Source of the DNA: Anastatus disparis
Lineage: Eukaryota; Arthropoda; Insecta; Hymenoptera; Eupelmidae
Assembly (NCBI GenBank): GCA_017163975.1
Contig: JAFFSR010000370.1
Coordinates: forward strand, 806,001 to 870,000
Length of the DNA stretch: 64,000 nucleotides
Reading direction: 5' to 3'
The position numbers and the translations under genes were made by a program. Positions 48,501 through 60,139 of the stretch are shown here, one piece after another. Under the pieces are notes generated by a model. The model was not told where the DNA came from and ran no database searches. It worked only from the letters and a program-made list of their open reading frames with translations. Position 1 is the first letter of the stretch. Each line of letters opens with the position of its first letter.

Positions 48501-49930
48501 ACCATAAACCATAAATTAATAAACCAGAAGCCCATAAACCATAAACCATAAATCCATAGGCTATAAGCTCATAAACTATAAACTCATAAACCATAAACCA
48601 TAATCCCATAAACCTGAAACTCATAAACCATAAACCTGTTTAATCCATAAACCATAAGCCCATAAACCATAAACCCATAAACCAGAAACTCATAAAACAT
48701 AAGCACATGAACCATAAACCCATGAACTATAATCGATAAACCCATTAACGCATAAACGATAAACCATAAATCATAAACTTATAAACCATCAACTATAAAC
48801 TCATAAACATATAAACTATAGACCATAAAACAATCAACCATAAACTCATAAACCCATAAACCAGAAACCCATAATCCATAAACCCATCAACCATAAACCT
48901 ATAATCCATAAACCCATAAAACATAAACTTATACACTATCACTTATAAACCTATAAATCATGAACCCATAAACCATAAGCCCATAAGCTATAACACCATT
49001 AACCATAAGCCCATAAGCTATAACACCATAAACCATAAGCCCTTTTAATCCATCAACTATGAGCTCATAAACCATAAACCCATAAGCCAGAAAAAAAACA
49101 ATGAAAATAAATAAATAATAAATAAAAAATAAAATGAAATCAAATAAATTGTAATAACTCATAAAACATAAGCACATAAACCATAAACCTACGAACCATA
49201 ATTGATACACTTATAAACCTATGAATAATAGACCATAAACCCATAAACTATAAATTCATAAACTATAAGTCCATAAACCATGTACCCATAAACCATAAAC
49301 CCAAAAACCATAAACAATAAACCCATAAACCAATAATTTCATAAATCATAAACTTATGAACCATAAACACATGAACTATAATCGATAAACTTATTAACCC
49401 ATAAACGATAAACCATAAATCATAAACTTATAAACTATAAACTATAAACTTATAAACGTATAAACTATAGATCATAAAACCATGAACCGTAAACCCATAA
49501 ACCTACAAACCAGAAACTCATAATCCATAAACCCATAAAAAATAAACTCATACACCATAAACACATCAACTATAAACCCATAATCCATAAACCCTTTTAA
49601 TCCATAAACCATGAGCCCATAAACCATAAACCCATAAGCCAGAAAAAAAAACAATAAAAATAAATTGATAATAAATAAAAAATAAATTACAATAAAATAA
49701 ATAATAATAACTCATAAAACATAAGCACATGAACCATAAACCTACGAACCATAATTGATAGACCCATAAACACATGAATAATAAACCATGAACCCATAAA
49801 CCATCAATCCAAAAACCATAAACAATAATCCCATAAACCTATAATCCCATAAACCATAAACCATAAACTCATAATCCATAATCCATAAACTCAGAAAACC
49901 ATAAACCCATAAACGATGAGTCTACTAACT

Positions 49931-50142
49931 ATAAACCTATCAATGCACTATAAGACGACCAACTATAGACCTATAGTATGTAAACATTATGATCAATATA
50001 TTCTCCGATTATAGTAGCGCGAAAATAATATAAGAAACTATACTTTATTACTATAATATATTATAATACATGAATATAGTATCACTACAATCGTAGACTA
50101 TAGCTCACTACGGTCATCGATTATAGATTTTTTCTGTAAGGG
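49931..50142 (-). repeat. Right unique inverted terminus of the giant element
   Basis: Unique sequence from TCAATGCACTATAAGACGACC to CTGTAAGGG, inverted with respect to 28399-28610. Flanking bases are GAGTACAG. Confidence 0.85.
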
Positions 50143-50199
50143 GAGTACAGTGCAGCTATTGTATTCACCCTGTGGTGTCAAAGAATATCGGTAAGAGAA

Positions 50200-50233
<34 letters not shown>

Positions 50234-51048
50234 TCAAGTATCAAGTTAAAAATTTATTGTTTTTTTAATTTGTTAATGTAAAAATAAATATAATTACAAC
50301 TCATAGAGTTTAAAATAAGGCCTACGTATCAATAATTTAAGAGAATTTAGTTAAAGAAAAATAGAGTACAAAATTAATTGTAATGAAAAAGTTTCGCAAA
50401 GTTTTCAGTTTTTTTTTTATATATGAAACATAATAATGAGTAAAATATAAATAATGAGAAAGAAAACTGTAGCACACTTTATATTAGAGTCGGTACAAAA
50501 ATACACGACACAAAAACAACAAATAAACAATTTAAAACTCGAAATAAACAATGTAGTAGTTGAGATAAAAAATATACAGCTTCGCTCGTGCGACAATTTC
50601 CGTGCGAGATTACCCATTTTCTGCACGTGTTACGTATATTATTTTTCCACACAAGTTGTGGGAAGTTCGATTGGTCTTTTACATAATATATGATTGTATT
50701 TTACAAATTAATGATAAAAAAAAGAATGATATCATTTTAAATTGAAATTCATATTACAAAAAAAAGAAATTGAATGTGGATTAGAGAATCGAGGATGTGA
50801 TAATATAAACAAATATAATATTGTAAACTTTTTATTTATTAAAAGAAAACGTAAGTGAAAGTACATTATTTGCTTGAAAAAAGAAATGTAGATATTTCCA
50901 TAAAAATTCAAATAAATCAGTAAATTACATATTTAACCAAAACATCATTTAGTTAGATAATTTTTTTACGAATTTAAATTTTAGAATTTACATTAAAATT
51001 AATTTTAATGTTATTACGATTGTTTAAAGTCAGTGTAATATTTTTTTT
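50143..51048. other. AT-rich spacer
   Basis: It includes a (TA)n tract at 50203-50231. A 79-residue ORF at 50454-50693 has no recognisable motif and overlaps an equally long ORF on the other strand. Nothing was assigned. Confidence 0.4.
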
Positions 51049-51390
51049 TCTTTGTTACAAGTGTAACCCCACTCTTTTATAATTCTCTCTTTGTTCCAAT
51101 AATTTTCTCACTTACAATGCATACGCAAAAATTTTAGATTTTCGTGTTTATAATATTGAACATCTAATAAATGGTATTCTTCTTTGTTAAAATTGTAACC
51201 CCACTCTTTTATATTTTTTGCTTTGTTTGAATAATTCTCTCACTTACAATGCATATGCAAAAATTTTAGATTTTCGTTTTTATAATATTAAACATCTAAT
51301 AAATGGTATTCTTCTCCTTTAAAATTGTAACCCCACTCTTTTAGATTTTTTTTTTTGTTTAAATAATTTTCTCACTTAAACAAATAAGGC
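51049..51390. repeat. Tandem repeat of about 129 bp, 2.6 copies
   Basis: Units start at the phrase TGTAACCCCACTCTTTTA (about 51062, 51189, 51327) and include CTCACTTACAATGCATA and GATTTTCG. The third copy is truncated. The array lies about 230 bp upstream of the Helitron fragment. Confidence 0.8.
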
Positions 51391-51618
51391 AAAACTAAGC
51401 ACGCTGTATTTACAAAGTCCCTTTAATGTTCATTTAAATTCAAATATAAATAATATTCGAAGTTAAAAGGAAAATAGAAATATTATAAAATAAATAAAAT
51501 CGAATAAAATTCAATTGCAATAAAATAAAAACGCAAAATTAATTAATCGAAACATTGAAATAAGAATAATTGCAAAATAATTAAAAATAAAAAATTAGGT
51601 AGAAGATCTTTTCAGATT

Positions 51619-52938
51619 ATGAAAGAAATTCATGACGAAACGGTCGAAGGTAATCAAAATATCAATAGAGATTGGCAAAACGCAGTAACTAATGAACTCA
51701 ATGAGTTAAATGAACAAAATGAAGCTGCAGAAAAAAGGTTGGATGCACTGGAAGACTACCAGACATCACAACAATTATTAACAATAAATAATGATCCACA
51801 AGAGCAAATCGACGCGTTAACGGATTCAATTAAAGAATTAAAAACAACGTAAAAAAAAGGTAGAATTTTAAAGAAACTACCGCGAACAAAAAAAGTACCA
51901 ACAAGTGACACAAATATCTGAACATAATGCTGGATTAATGGATATTCTTTGCATACACTGTAATGCAAAACATTTTAAAAGTGAAAAAGTAGTAAATAAA
52001 GGTTATTCATTCAGTGATTGTTGTAGTCATGGGGCAGCTGTATTAGAAGATATTCCACCTTTTTCTGACTTATTACGCAAACTTTATGACGTAAATCATC
52101 CAAAATCAAATGATTTTTTTCATCGAATACGTTGCTACAATAGTTCATTTTCATTTGCTTCATTTGATGCCAATTTAGTTAATTTTCAATCAAGGCAACC
52201 GGGTCCTTACTGTTTTAAAATCCAAAGACAAATTTATTATCAAATCAATACTTTATTATATCCGGAGCCAAATGACATTCCTAGATTTGATCAGCTATTT
52301 ATTGTCGATTCAAATGAAGCAACCGATCAACGTCTTGCTATGAATTTTAATTTAGATGCAGAATTAACACATGCATTAGATACAATGTTACGCGAATCAA
52401 ATATATTTGCACAATCTTATCAAATGATGAAAGAAGAAATAGAAGAACAGGCAAATCCATTTAATGATTCTATTTCAGAATTACAAATGCATTTTACTTT
52501 AAAACCAACAACAGATAAACGAAGTTATAATTTTCAAAGAACCAATGAAGTAGCTGCTATTTTCACTACAACAGCAGATGGTGACAATCCACAATCATGC
52601 GTTACTATTCGAAATAAAAATACTCGTACATTGCAACAAGTTAGTACGATGGATTCAAATGTGGAACCATGGATATATCTATTATTTTATCCTTATGGTT
52701 CTCAAGGTTGGCATTATGATCTTAAGCGCATAAATAGCAGTAGACGCGTTACGAGAGCAGCATATACAAAATATAGGATAGCATTAAGAGATAATACTTT
52801 TAATGCTTTTATAATGGGGCAACGTTTATTCTAACAATGGTTAGTGGATAGCTACGTTTAAATTGAGAAAGATAAAATAAACTTTTGTCAAAATAATCAA
52901 GAAACTATACGTAGTGAAACGTATCAAAATTTTTAGCT
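51619..52938 (+). pseudogene. Truncated Helitron Rep/helicase protein (N-terminal part)
   Basis: A coiled-coil-like segment (51619-51852) is followed after a stop and frame change by ILCIHCNAKHF and FSDCCSHGAAVL (a Cys/His zinc-binding motif), GPYCFKIQRQIYYQIN, PWIYLLFYPYGSQGWHYDL and RIALRDNTFNAFIMGQRLF. These are the ordered motifs of the Helitron-like N-terminal region. A stop at 52832 interrupts the usual QW...VDSY continuation, which persists to about 52938. The HUH Rep nuclease and Pif1-type helicase domains, which cut and unwind DNA in rolling-circle transposition, are absent. It is a 5' fragment of an autonomous Helitron. Confidence 0.85.
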
Positions 52939-53569
52939 GAGTTTAGCTCATTTGCAGACTTTTTATTATTATTTATATTATGAAATTGTATTCTAGAACT
53001 TTATTTATGAATTTAATTGTGCAATAAAGTCAGAAAAATTAGATTTACAAATATTCGCATCATATTTTCGCACGAATCCACATTTTGGATTAGGTATTTA
53101 AACACTTCATTCATGATTTTGTTGATATTCCACTACTTTATATGTGATAAAATCTTTTAAATATTATATTACTTTAATAAAAGAAAATGTTTTGATAAAT
53201 AAGTCATTTCATAGGTACAGCTATATTAAGTACGGTCAAAATATCAATGGCTTAATAATACGAACCTTGACTTTTACTATTATTGACCATTTTTAACACT
53301 ATGTAATCTAAATCTGCACTTAAGTCACACATTTGCGAGAGCTATGTGGTCTATTTTTACACTGTGTAAAAAAATGTGAGCATGCAAGTACATTGAAATC
53401 TTGTTTACATACCTCATATTAATATTACAATATTAAATATATTTTTGTTAAAAAGCGCATATTATTCGCAATTATTTTATGACATTTGCAATCGTTTTAA
53501 AGATTTTAAATAAAGTTTGCACTTATGTCATATATTATATTATATTATCTCTATTGACATAGGTACGAA
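52939..53569. other. AT-rich spacer
   Basis: Nothing was recognised downstream of the Helitron fragment. No CTRR end with a hairpin was identified. Confidence 0.4.
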
Positions 53570-53745
53570 TCCAGTAACGTAACTCAAGTAACGTACGTTA
53601 GGCTGGAAGTTATAGTCTTTACTCAGATCTCAGATATTCTATCTATGTTCTTCTTACGTTTTTTTCCATAAGAAGAACAAGAATAGAATATATGAGAACT
53701 AAGTAACGTCTATAACTTGTAGCCTTAGACTTGAGTTGGGTCTAT
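53570..53745. repeat. Imperfect hairpin repeat
   Basis: TTAGGCTGGAAGTTATAG, ATATTCTATC and GTTCTTCTTA (53600-53655) are mirrored by TAAGAAGAACAAGAATAG and CTATAACTTGTAGCCTTAG (53669-53730) with mismatches. The loop is short. Probably an old MITE. Confidence 0.6.
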
Positions 53746-55529
53746 AAATTCGAGCCATAAAATAACATTATGTTAAACGCTATTTCATCACTAAAGAAAA
53801 GTAACATGTAAAATATTTTGTAAATAAAATAACGAATTTTAGTATTGAAACAGTATTACGAATATTAATTTAAAAAATGAAATCCTATATTTATTAATTT
53901 TATATATTAGGTAAGGATTTATTTCTAACGAATAAAAACAACAAATAAAATGATGATTTACTTTTTATGAATATTCAATATTTCTAATACACTTATTAAT
54001 TAAATGATCCTAATAATCAGTGACAATACTTTTATATTTAAACTAATATATTAACTAGCTTAATTTACCTCGCTCCTAACGTCGCTCAGTTGAATTTTCA
54101 TATATTATATAATTATGTATAAACTAGCCAATTTTGAAATGAAAAAGAATTGAACTTATTGATTCTGATATTGAAGTGTCGTACTAAATTAAAATTTTAT
54201 ATTTTTATGAAAAAGGATTGATTAAAGTTAAAATTATTTTACTAGATTGCATTTATATCAATGAAAAAATATGATAGGAATTCATTCTTTTTAATCACGT
54301 GGTTCAATCACAAACCATGAAATAATCGAAAACAGTATTTGACGTTTCCTAGAACTAACAACTGCACGGAGAAAGGAAAGTACTGTTGAAATAGGTACTA
54401 AATCAAGTATATCTAATTTATGTACTTAGGTATTTGAAATAAAAGTGACGATATAATTTCAATTTGTACATAACTTGAATTCAAGGGACTTATGTTGATA
54501 CTATTAGATTATTAAGCGAGAGCATGAATTTTCGATGCTTAGTGTCTTTTTTTTCGATAGTAAAACTGACATTTCACCTACTCAATTCAAGGGCAATATT
54601 TTCCAGAAAACGTGATTTTTATTCTCTTTTAGTGCAGGTTTTTTTGTTACTAAAATTAAAAATTGATAAATATAGAATTATTAATATAATATATAACACT
54701 TTCAAATTACTAATAATTAATTTTCTAATTTGTGATATTTAAGGAATAGAACGATGTTTATCCTTCGTTTTAAAATAGTTAGCTTTTGAGTTTGAAACTA
54801 ATCATTAGTAATTCAAAATTGTTATTTATTATATGATTTACATTATATTTATCAACTATTAAAAATTGTACTACAATTTAATGGTCTTCATACTTGACAG
54901 CGCCACAGTGCGCATTATATAGGTAATATGTCAGTATAAGATAATTAAGTTCCGTAGTACAGAAAAATTCGGTACTATACCAAATAATTTTTGGGGTAAG
55001 ACGCGTTGAAAAATGTACTAATATAGGTTCTCTTAATTTATGTACTGAGTATCAATTAAAAAACGACTGGTAATTTTTTTTTACTACTAACTCAAGTTAG
55101 TACATTTTTTTAGGTGTTTTCTTTTCTCTGTGTGCGTATGTGCAAATTCAAGATTAAGGTTGGAACTTGATAATCTTCAGTATTTACAAGATTAAAATTC
55201 GTCTATAAGGTTCGAATTCATAAATATGATTTCAGTATTGAGTATAACTTGGAACTCGAGTATCTTTACTTGGGTATCAGCAGTTATTTTTCTTGGGTGG
55301 GGTGTAGAGATGAAAAAAGTGGAAAATAGGTGTAAAATTAATAGAAAATGAGTGTCATTAAATAAAAGGGTGGTAAATGAGAATCCTACATGTAAGATAT
55401 GGAGGGTCAACGACTAAATTTTTTTAAAAACTGTATTATATAGAAAGATCTATATCTCTTTATATAATAAAAAGTTTTTGCCACCGTTATCGACGCTGCG
55501 GCCTTGTATAACAATCAATCGTGGCCGCT
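53746..55529. other. AT-rich spacer
   Basis: No convincing coding sequence. Short ORFs at 54524-54742 and 55192-55410 show no motifs. Confidence 0.4.
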
Positions 55530-55780
55530 GTTAGCTATAATATAGCTGAAATTGAGCTGAAATTTAGTTAGAATAGGAGCTACAAGTCAGCTAAAAGTTG
55601 GCTAAAAAGTAGCTGAAATTTTTATAAAAGTTAGCTAAAAGTTAGTTAAAACTAAGCAGAAGTAGGATAACTTTACCTGAAAATTAGCTGAATTTATTCA
55701 TAAAGTCAGTTCAGTTATACAAAATTTAGATAAAAATTGACAATACGTCAGTCAAAAATCAGCTGATTGAGTTAAGTGTA
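55530..55780. repeat. Degenerate AGCTGAAA/AGCTAAAAGTT short-period repeat
   Basis: The words AGCTGAAATT, AGCTAAAAGTT and TTAGCTAA recur every 10-25 bp, giving a diffuse tandem array. Confidence 0.55.
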
Positions 55781-57149
55781 GCTGCATTTAGAGATGCGCT
55801 GTCAACAAAAATTTTCTCTTTTGTCTAGAAGCTAGTCAAGTGTGGACTCTAATATTATATCATAATTAAAGTCTATATTTTAAAGGAAAGAGAAAATTTA
55901 GTAGAGTAGCTGAAAATAGAGGGGGTAGAAGAAAAATGAAGGAAAAAAGAATAGAGAGTGAAAAAAAGATGACAAAACAAAATATAGTGAAACATAGATA
56001 AAGAGAGAAATACATATACTAAAGCCCACATAAGACTCAAGAATGAGGCCAAAACAGTGCTTGTATATAATAACTACTCATTTTATAGGATTCAATAAAA
56101 ATTGCTATTCTTATTACGAAAAAATGCACAAATCCGTAGGAGCAGAGAACTGTAGAAAAAGGTTGTTTCACTTTGAGGTATTTCTATCGAGATGAGAGAA
56201 AGCGCTATATTTGTGCGACTGAGATAGAAGTTAAAGATTTGTATAAATAAAAACGTAGCAACAGTGTAGCACTCAATAATAACCATACAAATTTCATATT
56301 TTTTGAATTTTTGGGTCATGATTGGAATTAATGGTTATGAATTTATTTCCTTAATTCATGAATTTATGAATTATTAAAGTTTTGCCGCTTTGTTATGTAC
56401 TGAAATTGTTAAAAGATTTTAAAATATTATTCTACAACTAATAAATATAAAATAAAATTTTTTAATGTGTTTTTTATTATAAAATAATTATTGAAATTTA
56501 TTTTTAATTTTACAGAATTTTCATTAATTTCTTTCAATATTTATATAAATTCACTACAAGATTTTTAATTTTTATGCAGTACTTATTGTTTGTCAGTAGT
56601 TTATTTTCATATGCTGTGAAAAATGACTACGAAAAATTAATAGATAGAGAAAAAAAGAGAGCGTGCAAGTTACAACGTTGTCGACACAAGATGGATAGGA
56701 AACATTCGCAAAAAATACGTATCTTCCCACGCACCTTTCTCACGAACTAAAAACAACAACACAAATTTCAAAGTATCAAAATTTTCGTCAGATAATCTTC
56801 TTTTAATAAATGAAAAATTAAATAATTCTAACACACGGTTATAAAATGGTCGTCATAAATAACTTCAAAAAGATCGCAAAACGAATGGTGCCCTATTTCA
56901 CCCATGTTAAAAACCGAAACTTTAAAGTGCGATAAAAACCAAACCACACACAAGAAATGACTGAAATTTTCACAGAAGATAGATAAAGACATTATAAAAC
57001 CTTGGGCCAAATTTTAAACAAAACTAACATAAACTGTTTGCGCGATAGAAATACCTTAATATATAATAACTACTAATTATATAGGAAACAATATAAAAAG
57101 AAAATCTTATTACAAGAATAATTACACATACTCTTAGAATTTATATACT
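55781..57149. other. Noncoding stretch holding the left copy of a dispersed direct repeat
   Basis: 56066-56162 (TATATAATAACTACT ... AAATCCGTAGGA ... TGTAGAAAAAGGT) reappears in direct orientation at 57058-57420, where it is split by an inserted MITE. Two 60-75 residue minus ORFs (56092, 56828) show no motifs. Confidence 0.45.
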
Positions 57150-57350
57150 ATGGAGGAAGCATGTTGTGTTAAAAAGTGGTGGCAACTTCAGGTAGAGAGA
57201 AAAAAAAATATTAACTTAAATCCTATCTCTCTCGCGTAACGCTCGCGTAAGCGCTGCACCAGAGAGACAGTATTTAAGAATTTATTATCTTTCTGTCCCA
57301 CGTCATTGTTGAAATATCCACCAATTTACCATATAACATGCTGTCTCCAC
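57150..57350. mobile_element. Small MITE splitting a direct repeat
   Basis: TGGAGGAAGCATGTT (57151) is mirrored by AACATGCTGTCTCCAC (ending 57350), and GTGGTGGCAAC by GTTGAAATATCCACC. A GC-rich centre (CGCGTAACGCTCGCGTAAGCGC) is given here as two repeated halves, CGCGTAACG and CGCGTAAGCG. Its position matches the extra sequence in the right copy of the direct repeat. Confidence 0.6.
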
Positions 57351-57828
57351 GTATATATACTTGAAGCACATACCTAAAAAATACACGAATCCGAAGAACC
57401 GGAAATTCGTAGAAAAAGGTAAATATTTTAATTACAATGATATTTAAAATTTACTGAAAAGTAAATTAACTTTAAAATATTGAATTTAAATATACGTTAT
57501 TGTATATGTAAACAAATATTAAAGAAAAGCTTGAGTTTATTACACAAACAATATAAGGCTAAGTTTAAATATGTCATATATGGAATGTCATGTAGTTCTG
57601 TTCGATTACATGCATATAATTAACTCGACCAATTTTCAATAAAGAGAAAATATGTGTAGTTTAATATTTGAAATAAAAGTATCAAAAACGACAACAACAA
57701 ATAAATTTCGAACATAGATTTACTTTATACTAAAAATCAGTGAAACTAAATAATATAAAGTAATTAAATAGAACCAAGAACTTAAAATAAATAGAAAACT
57801 TAAGCTTTATTTCAAAGAATATTTCACA
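57351..57828. other. AT-rich spacer
   Basis: It contains the end of the dispersed direct repeat (to about 57420). Nothing else was recognised. Confidence 0.4.
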
Positions 57829-58226
57829 TTAAGAGGACGCTGGATCCCTCTATCCTTTTTTACTTAAAAATTGTAGGGTTCTGGAAAAACTAGTGATTAT
57901 TGATAGAAATTAAAAGTTGTCCGCAACTTGTACAGTAAAAAACAATATTTTTTCTTATGAGGACAAATTAATTTTGATGCTTTGTTTTCAAGAAAAGTTT
58001 GACATACTTGAAAAATCATAAGTTAAGCTAGAGATTATGATGTTTAAGTATGTCAAACTTTTCTTGAAAACAAAGCATCAAAATTAATTTGTCCTCATAA
58101 GAAAAAATATTGTTTTTTACTGTACAAGTTGCGGACAACTCTTAATTTCTACTAATAATTACTAGTTTTTCCAATATCCTACATTTTTCGATTAAAAAAG
58201 GATAGAAAGATCCAACGTCCTCTTAA
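57829..58226. mobile_element. Long palindromic element with TTAA at both ends
   Basis: The arms of about 190 bp are almost identical: GACAAATTAATTTTGATGC on the left and GCATCAAAATTAATTTGTC on the right. The outer ends read TTAAGAGGACG and CGTCCTCTTAA, with TTAA at 57829-57832 and 58223-58226. A spacer of about 25 bp separates the arms. TTAA borders suggest a TTAA-targeting (piggyBac-like) nonautonomous foldback, though TTAA could also be part of the repeat. Confidence 0.8.
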
Positions 58227-60004
58227 ATAGTATATTTTTTACCCTGGGAAAAAAAGTAAAGAATGTCCTGAATCGTATGTAAATTGTAAGGCAAGTAGTA
58301 AGTCGGAAATTGAGCTCGACTTCATAGATAACCGTGAGTATCTCGTATTATTTCGAACTTGAGTATCCTTTGGATATTGAATTCAGTAGACATTAGACAA
58401 CAAAACTTTAAAAAGTTTAACGAATTACGTGTAACGTGTAATATCATTAAAGAACAGCTCTTACGTTTAGATTCTTGACCTTAATATATGACTATTATTT
58501 TGAACAATAAAATTAAAAATAAACCTTTTTACGTGAAACATACTTAAAAACAAATTTCGTGTTTATTTCTAATTACAATATCTTCACATATGTATTTCAT
58601 ACATACGAAATACTGAATTTAAATATACGATTATAAGATTAAAATAAAATATTTTAATTATTTTAAAATCGAATATTACAAAACAATAAATCGACTATTT
58701 GCAATTAACAAACAATTTTATTTGCATCAAATATAAATTCTTAATGAAATATAAATATTATGAAAAGTGTATCTATCACAAGTAAGGTTATAATATATTT
58801 AATTTTATATTTGTTTTAATACTTCCACACTATTGATATTATAATTTATGAATGAATCCTTAATATTAATAGAAAATTATTGAAACACGAAGAAAAATTA
58901 TTAAGTATTAAAACACAACTGAAAATGTCAATCGAATAACATTTTCATCAAAATAAATTTCAACGCTATGATTCTTAAAATAAAAATTTTTATTTAACTA
59001 TCACTCATTGTAATTATTATTTGTGTAATATATATTTGAGAATAATATATTTCATGAATAATCATTTCATTTGATGAACTATTAAATAAATTTATATATT
59101 TATAATTATATAACATAATTTAGTCAATTAAAGTTTTATTCAAGTATCATTCAGAGAATAAAGTTCTCAAGTTAATTTCATGAAAATACATTAGTAATTA
59201 AAAATTTATTTGTAAACAATTCTTCAGTAATAACATCCTTGTAACCTTAATAACATATTCGTATGTACGTGTGTTCGTATTTATATGAATTGTCATTTAC
59301 GTAAAAATTGTTAGGAATTGAATGTATTAATAATAATTTCATTAAAGCAACAATATTTTTATTAAGAGAAATATATTAATTTTCAGAATATATCTAATGA
59401 CCTCATTTGAAAAATTATCATAACATAATCTAAAAATATTCTTTTAGTATCTTTTTAACATACGTTTTACGAAATACAATCTTAAAAAGTAATTTTTTAA
59501 AAATTGAATTATTTGTAATAGTCAATTAAACAGATAGTAAATTATGTATTAAATATGGATAAATTTTCCTGATTATAGCTATAATTATGAATTCATATAT
59601 CTAGATGGAAGTGAAATTTCCCATAAAATAGTAAACATTTCAAAGAAAATTTACTCATGATTTGCAAAACATTCATTAAAAATGCGGAAAATAAATAATG
59701 TTCTTAAATAACACTCTAAAATTTGTATTAAATATAATAATTGGAAATTATAATTATTCTGTTAGATTGGATTTATTGTCGAAGTTACATTATATTTTAC
59801 TCTAAATAATCTATACTTATAAAATTTACATAATATTTTATATAAACTATGAAAATAATAATCACGAATTTAATATTATTTTATCCTACAATTAAAAAGT
59901 TTACATAATTATAATAATTAATAACTTATAAATTATTGTATTATTTAATAAAATACAATTTCAACTTAAATAATTAGCTTTACGTTAAAACTTAATTTTA
60001 TTAG
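58227..60004. other. Very AT-rich spacer
   Basis: Nothing was recognised. There are no ORFs above 60 codons, only scattered AT-rich words. Confidence 0.5.
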
Positions 60005-60046
60005 TACCCTACTGCAAAATCTCACGTGAGATTTTGCAGTAGGGTA
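60005..60046. repeat. Perfect 42-bp palindrome without a loop
   Basis: The halves TACCCTACTGCAAAATCTCAC and GTGAGATTTTGCAGTAGGGTA meet at a CACGTG core (centre 60025.5). Complementarity is perfect with zero spacer and stops at 60004/60047. Confidence 0.95.
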
Positions 60047-60059
60047 TTCAATTTCACGA

Positions 60060-60069
60060 TTTGATATAT

Positions 60070-60107
<38 letters not shown>

Positions 60108-60139
60108 TAAAATATACATGATTATTATCATATATATAT
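60060..60139. repeat. (TA)n-rich tracts
   Basis: Two TA-rich runs (60075-60104, 60130-60139) adjoin the LTR end at 60140. Confidence 0.9.

Larger units (their letters stand above)
39025..49930 (-). repeat. CCATAAA satellite, right arm (10.9 kb)
   Basis: Reverse-complement version of the 15-bp unit (CCCATAAACCATAAA). It is about four times longer than the left arm satellite and shows several levels of duplication: a 440-bp higher-order repeat, a block of about 1.77 kb repeated between 39.2 and 42.8 kb, and a duplicated A-rich island (49090-49150 and 49636-49706, period about 548 bp). All long ORFs here are MVYGF-type repeat translations. Confidence 0.95.
28399..50142. mobile_element. Giant Foldback-like element, 21.7 kb
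   Basis: CCCTTACAGAAAAAA (28399) and its complement TTTTTTCTGTAAGGG (ending 50142) begin inverted termini that match for about 210 bp, including TCGATGACCGTAGTGAGC. Inside them, both arms turn into a degenerate 15-bp satellite (TTTATGGTTTATGGG), plus orientation on the left and reverse complement on the right. The orientation flips at about 39020-39025. Long arms made of short tandem repeats with unique ends are the hallmark of Drosophila FB elements. No transposase was found, so it is nonautonomous as seen. A Ty3/Gypsy copy (29909-37697) is inserted in the left arm. No clean target-site duplication was found. Confidence 0.8.

Noticed and set aside
28820..49775. Dozens of ORFs translating to MVYGFMVYGF-like repeats on both arms
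   Set aside because: They are direct translations of the 15-bp satellite, lack composition or length conservation, and occur in several frames.
28641..49930. TTTATGGG units as telomeric repeats
   Set aside because: The unit resembles TTTAGGG-type telomere repeats by eye, but the extra T, the 7+8 bp alternation, the inverted arms and the flanking unique sequence do not fit a telomere.
39025..49930. CRISPR array or regularly spaced repeats
   Set aside because: There are no conserved repeats separated by unique spacers; it is a degenerate tandem satellite in eukaryotic DNA.
56092..57010. Two minus-strand ORFs of 60-75 residues
   Set aside because: They are AT-rich chance frames without motifs, upstream exons or homology that I can recognise.
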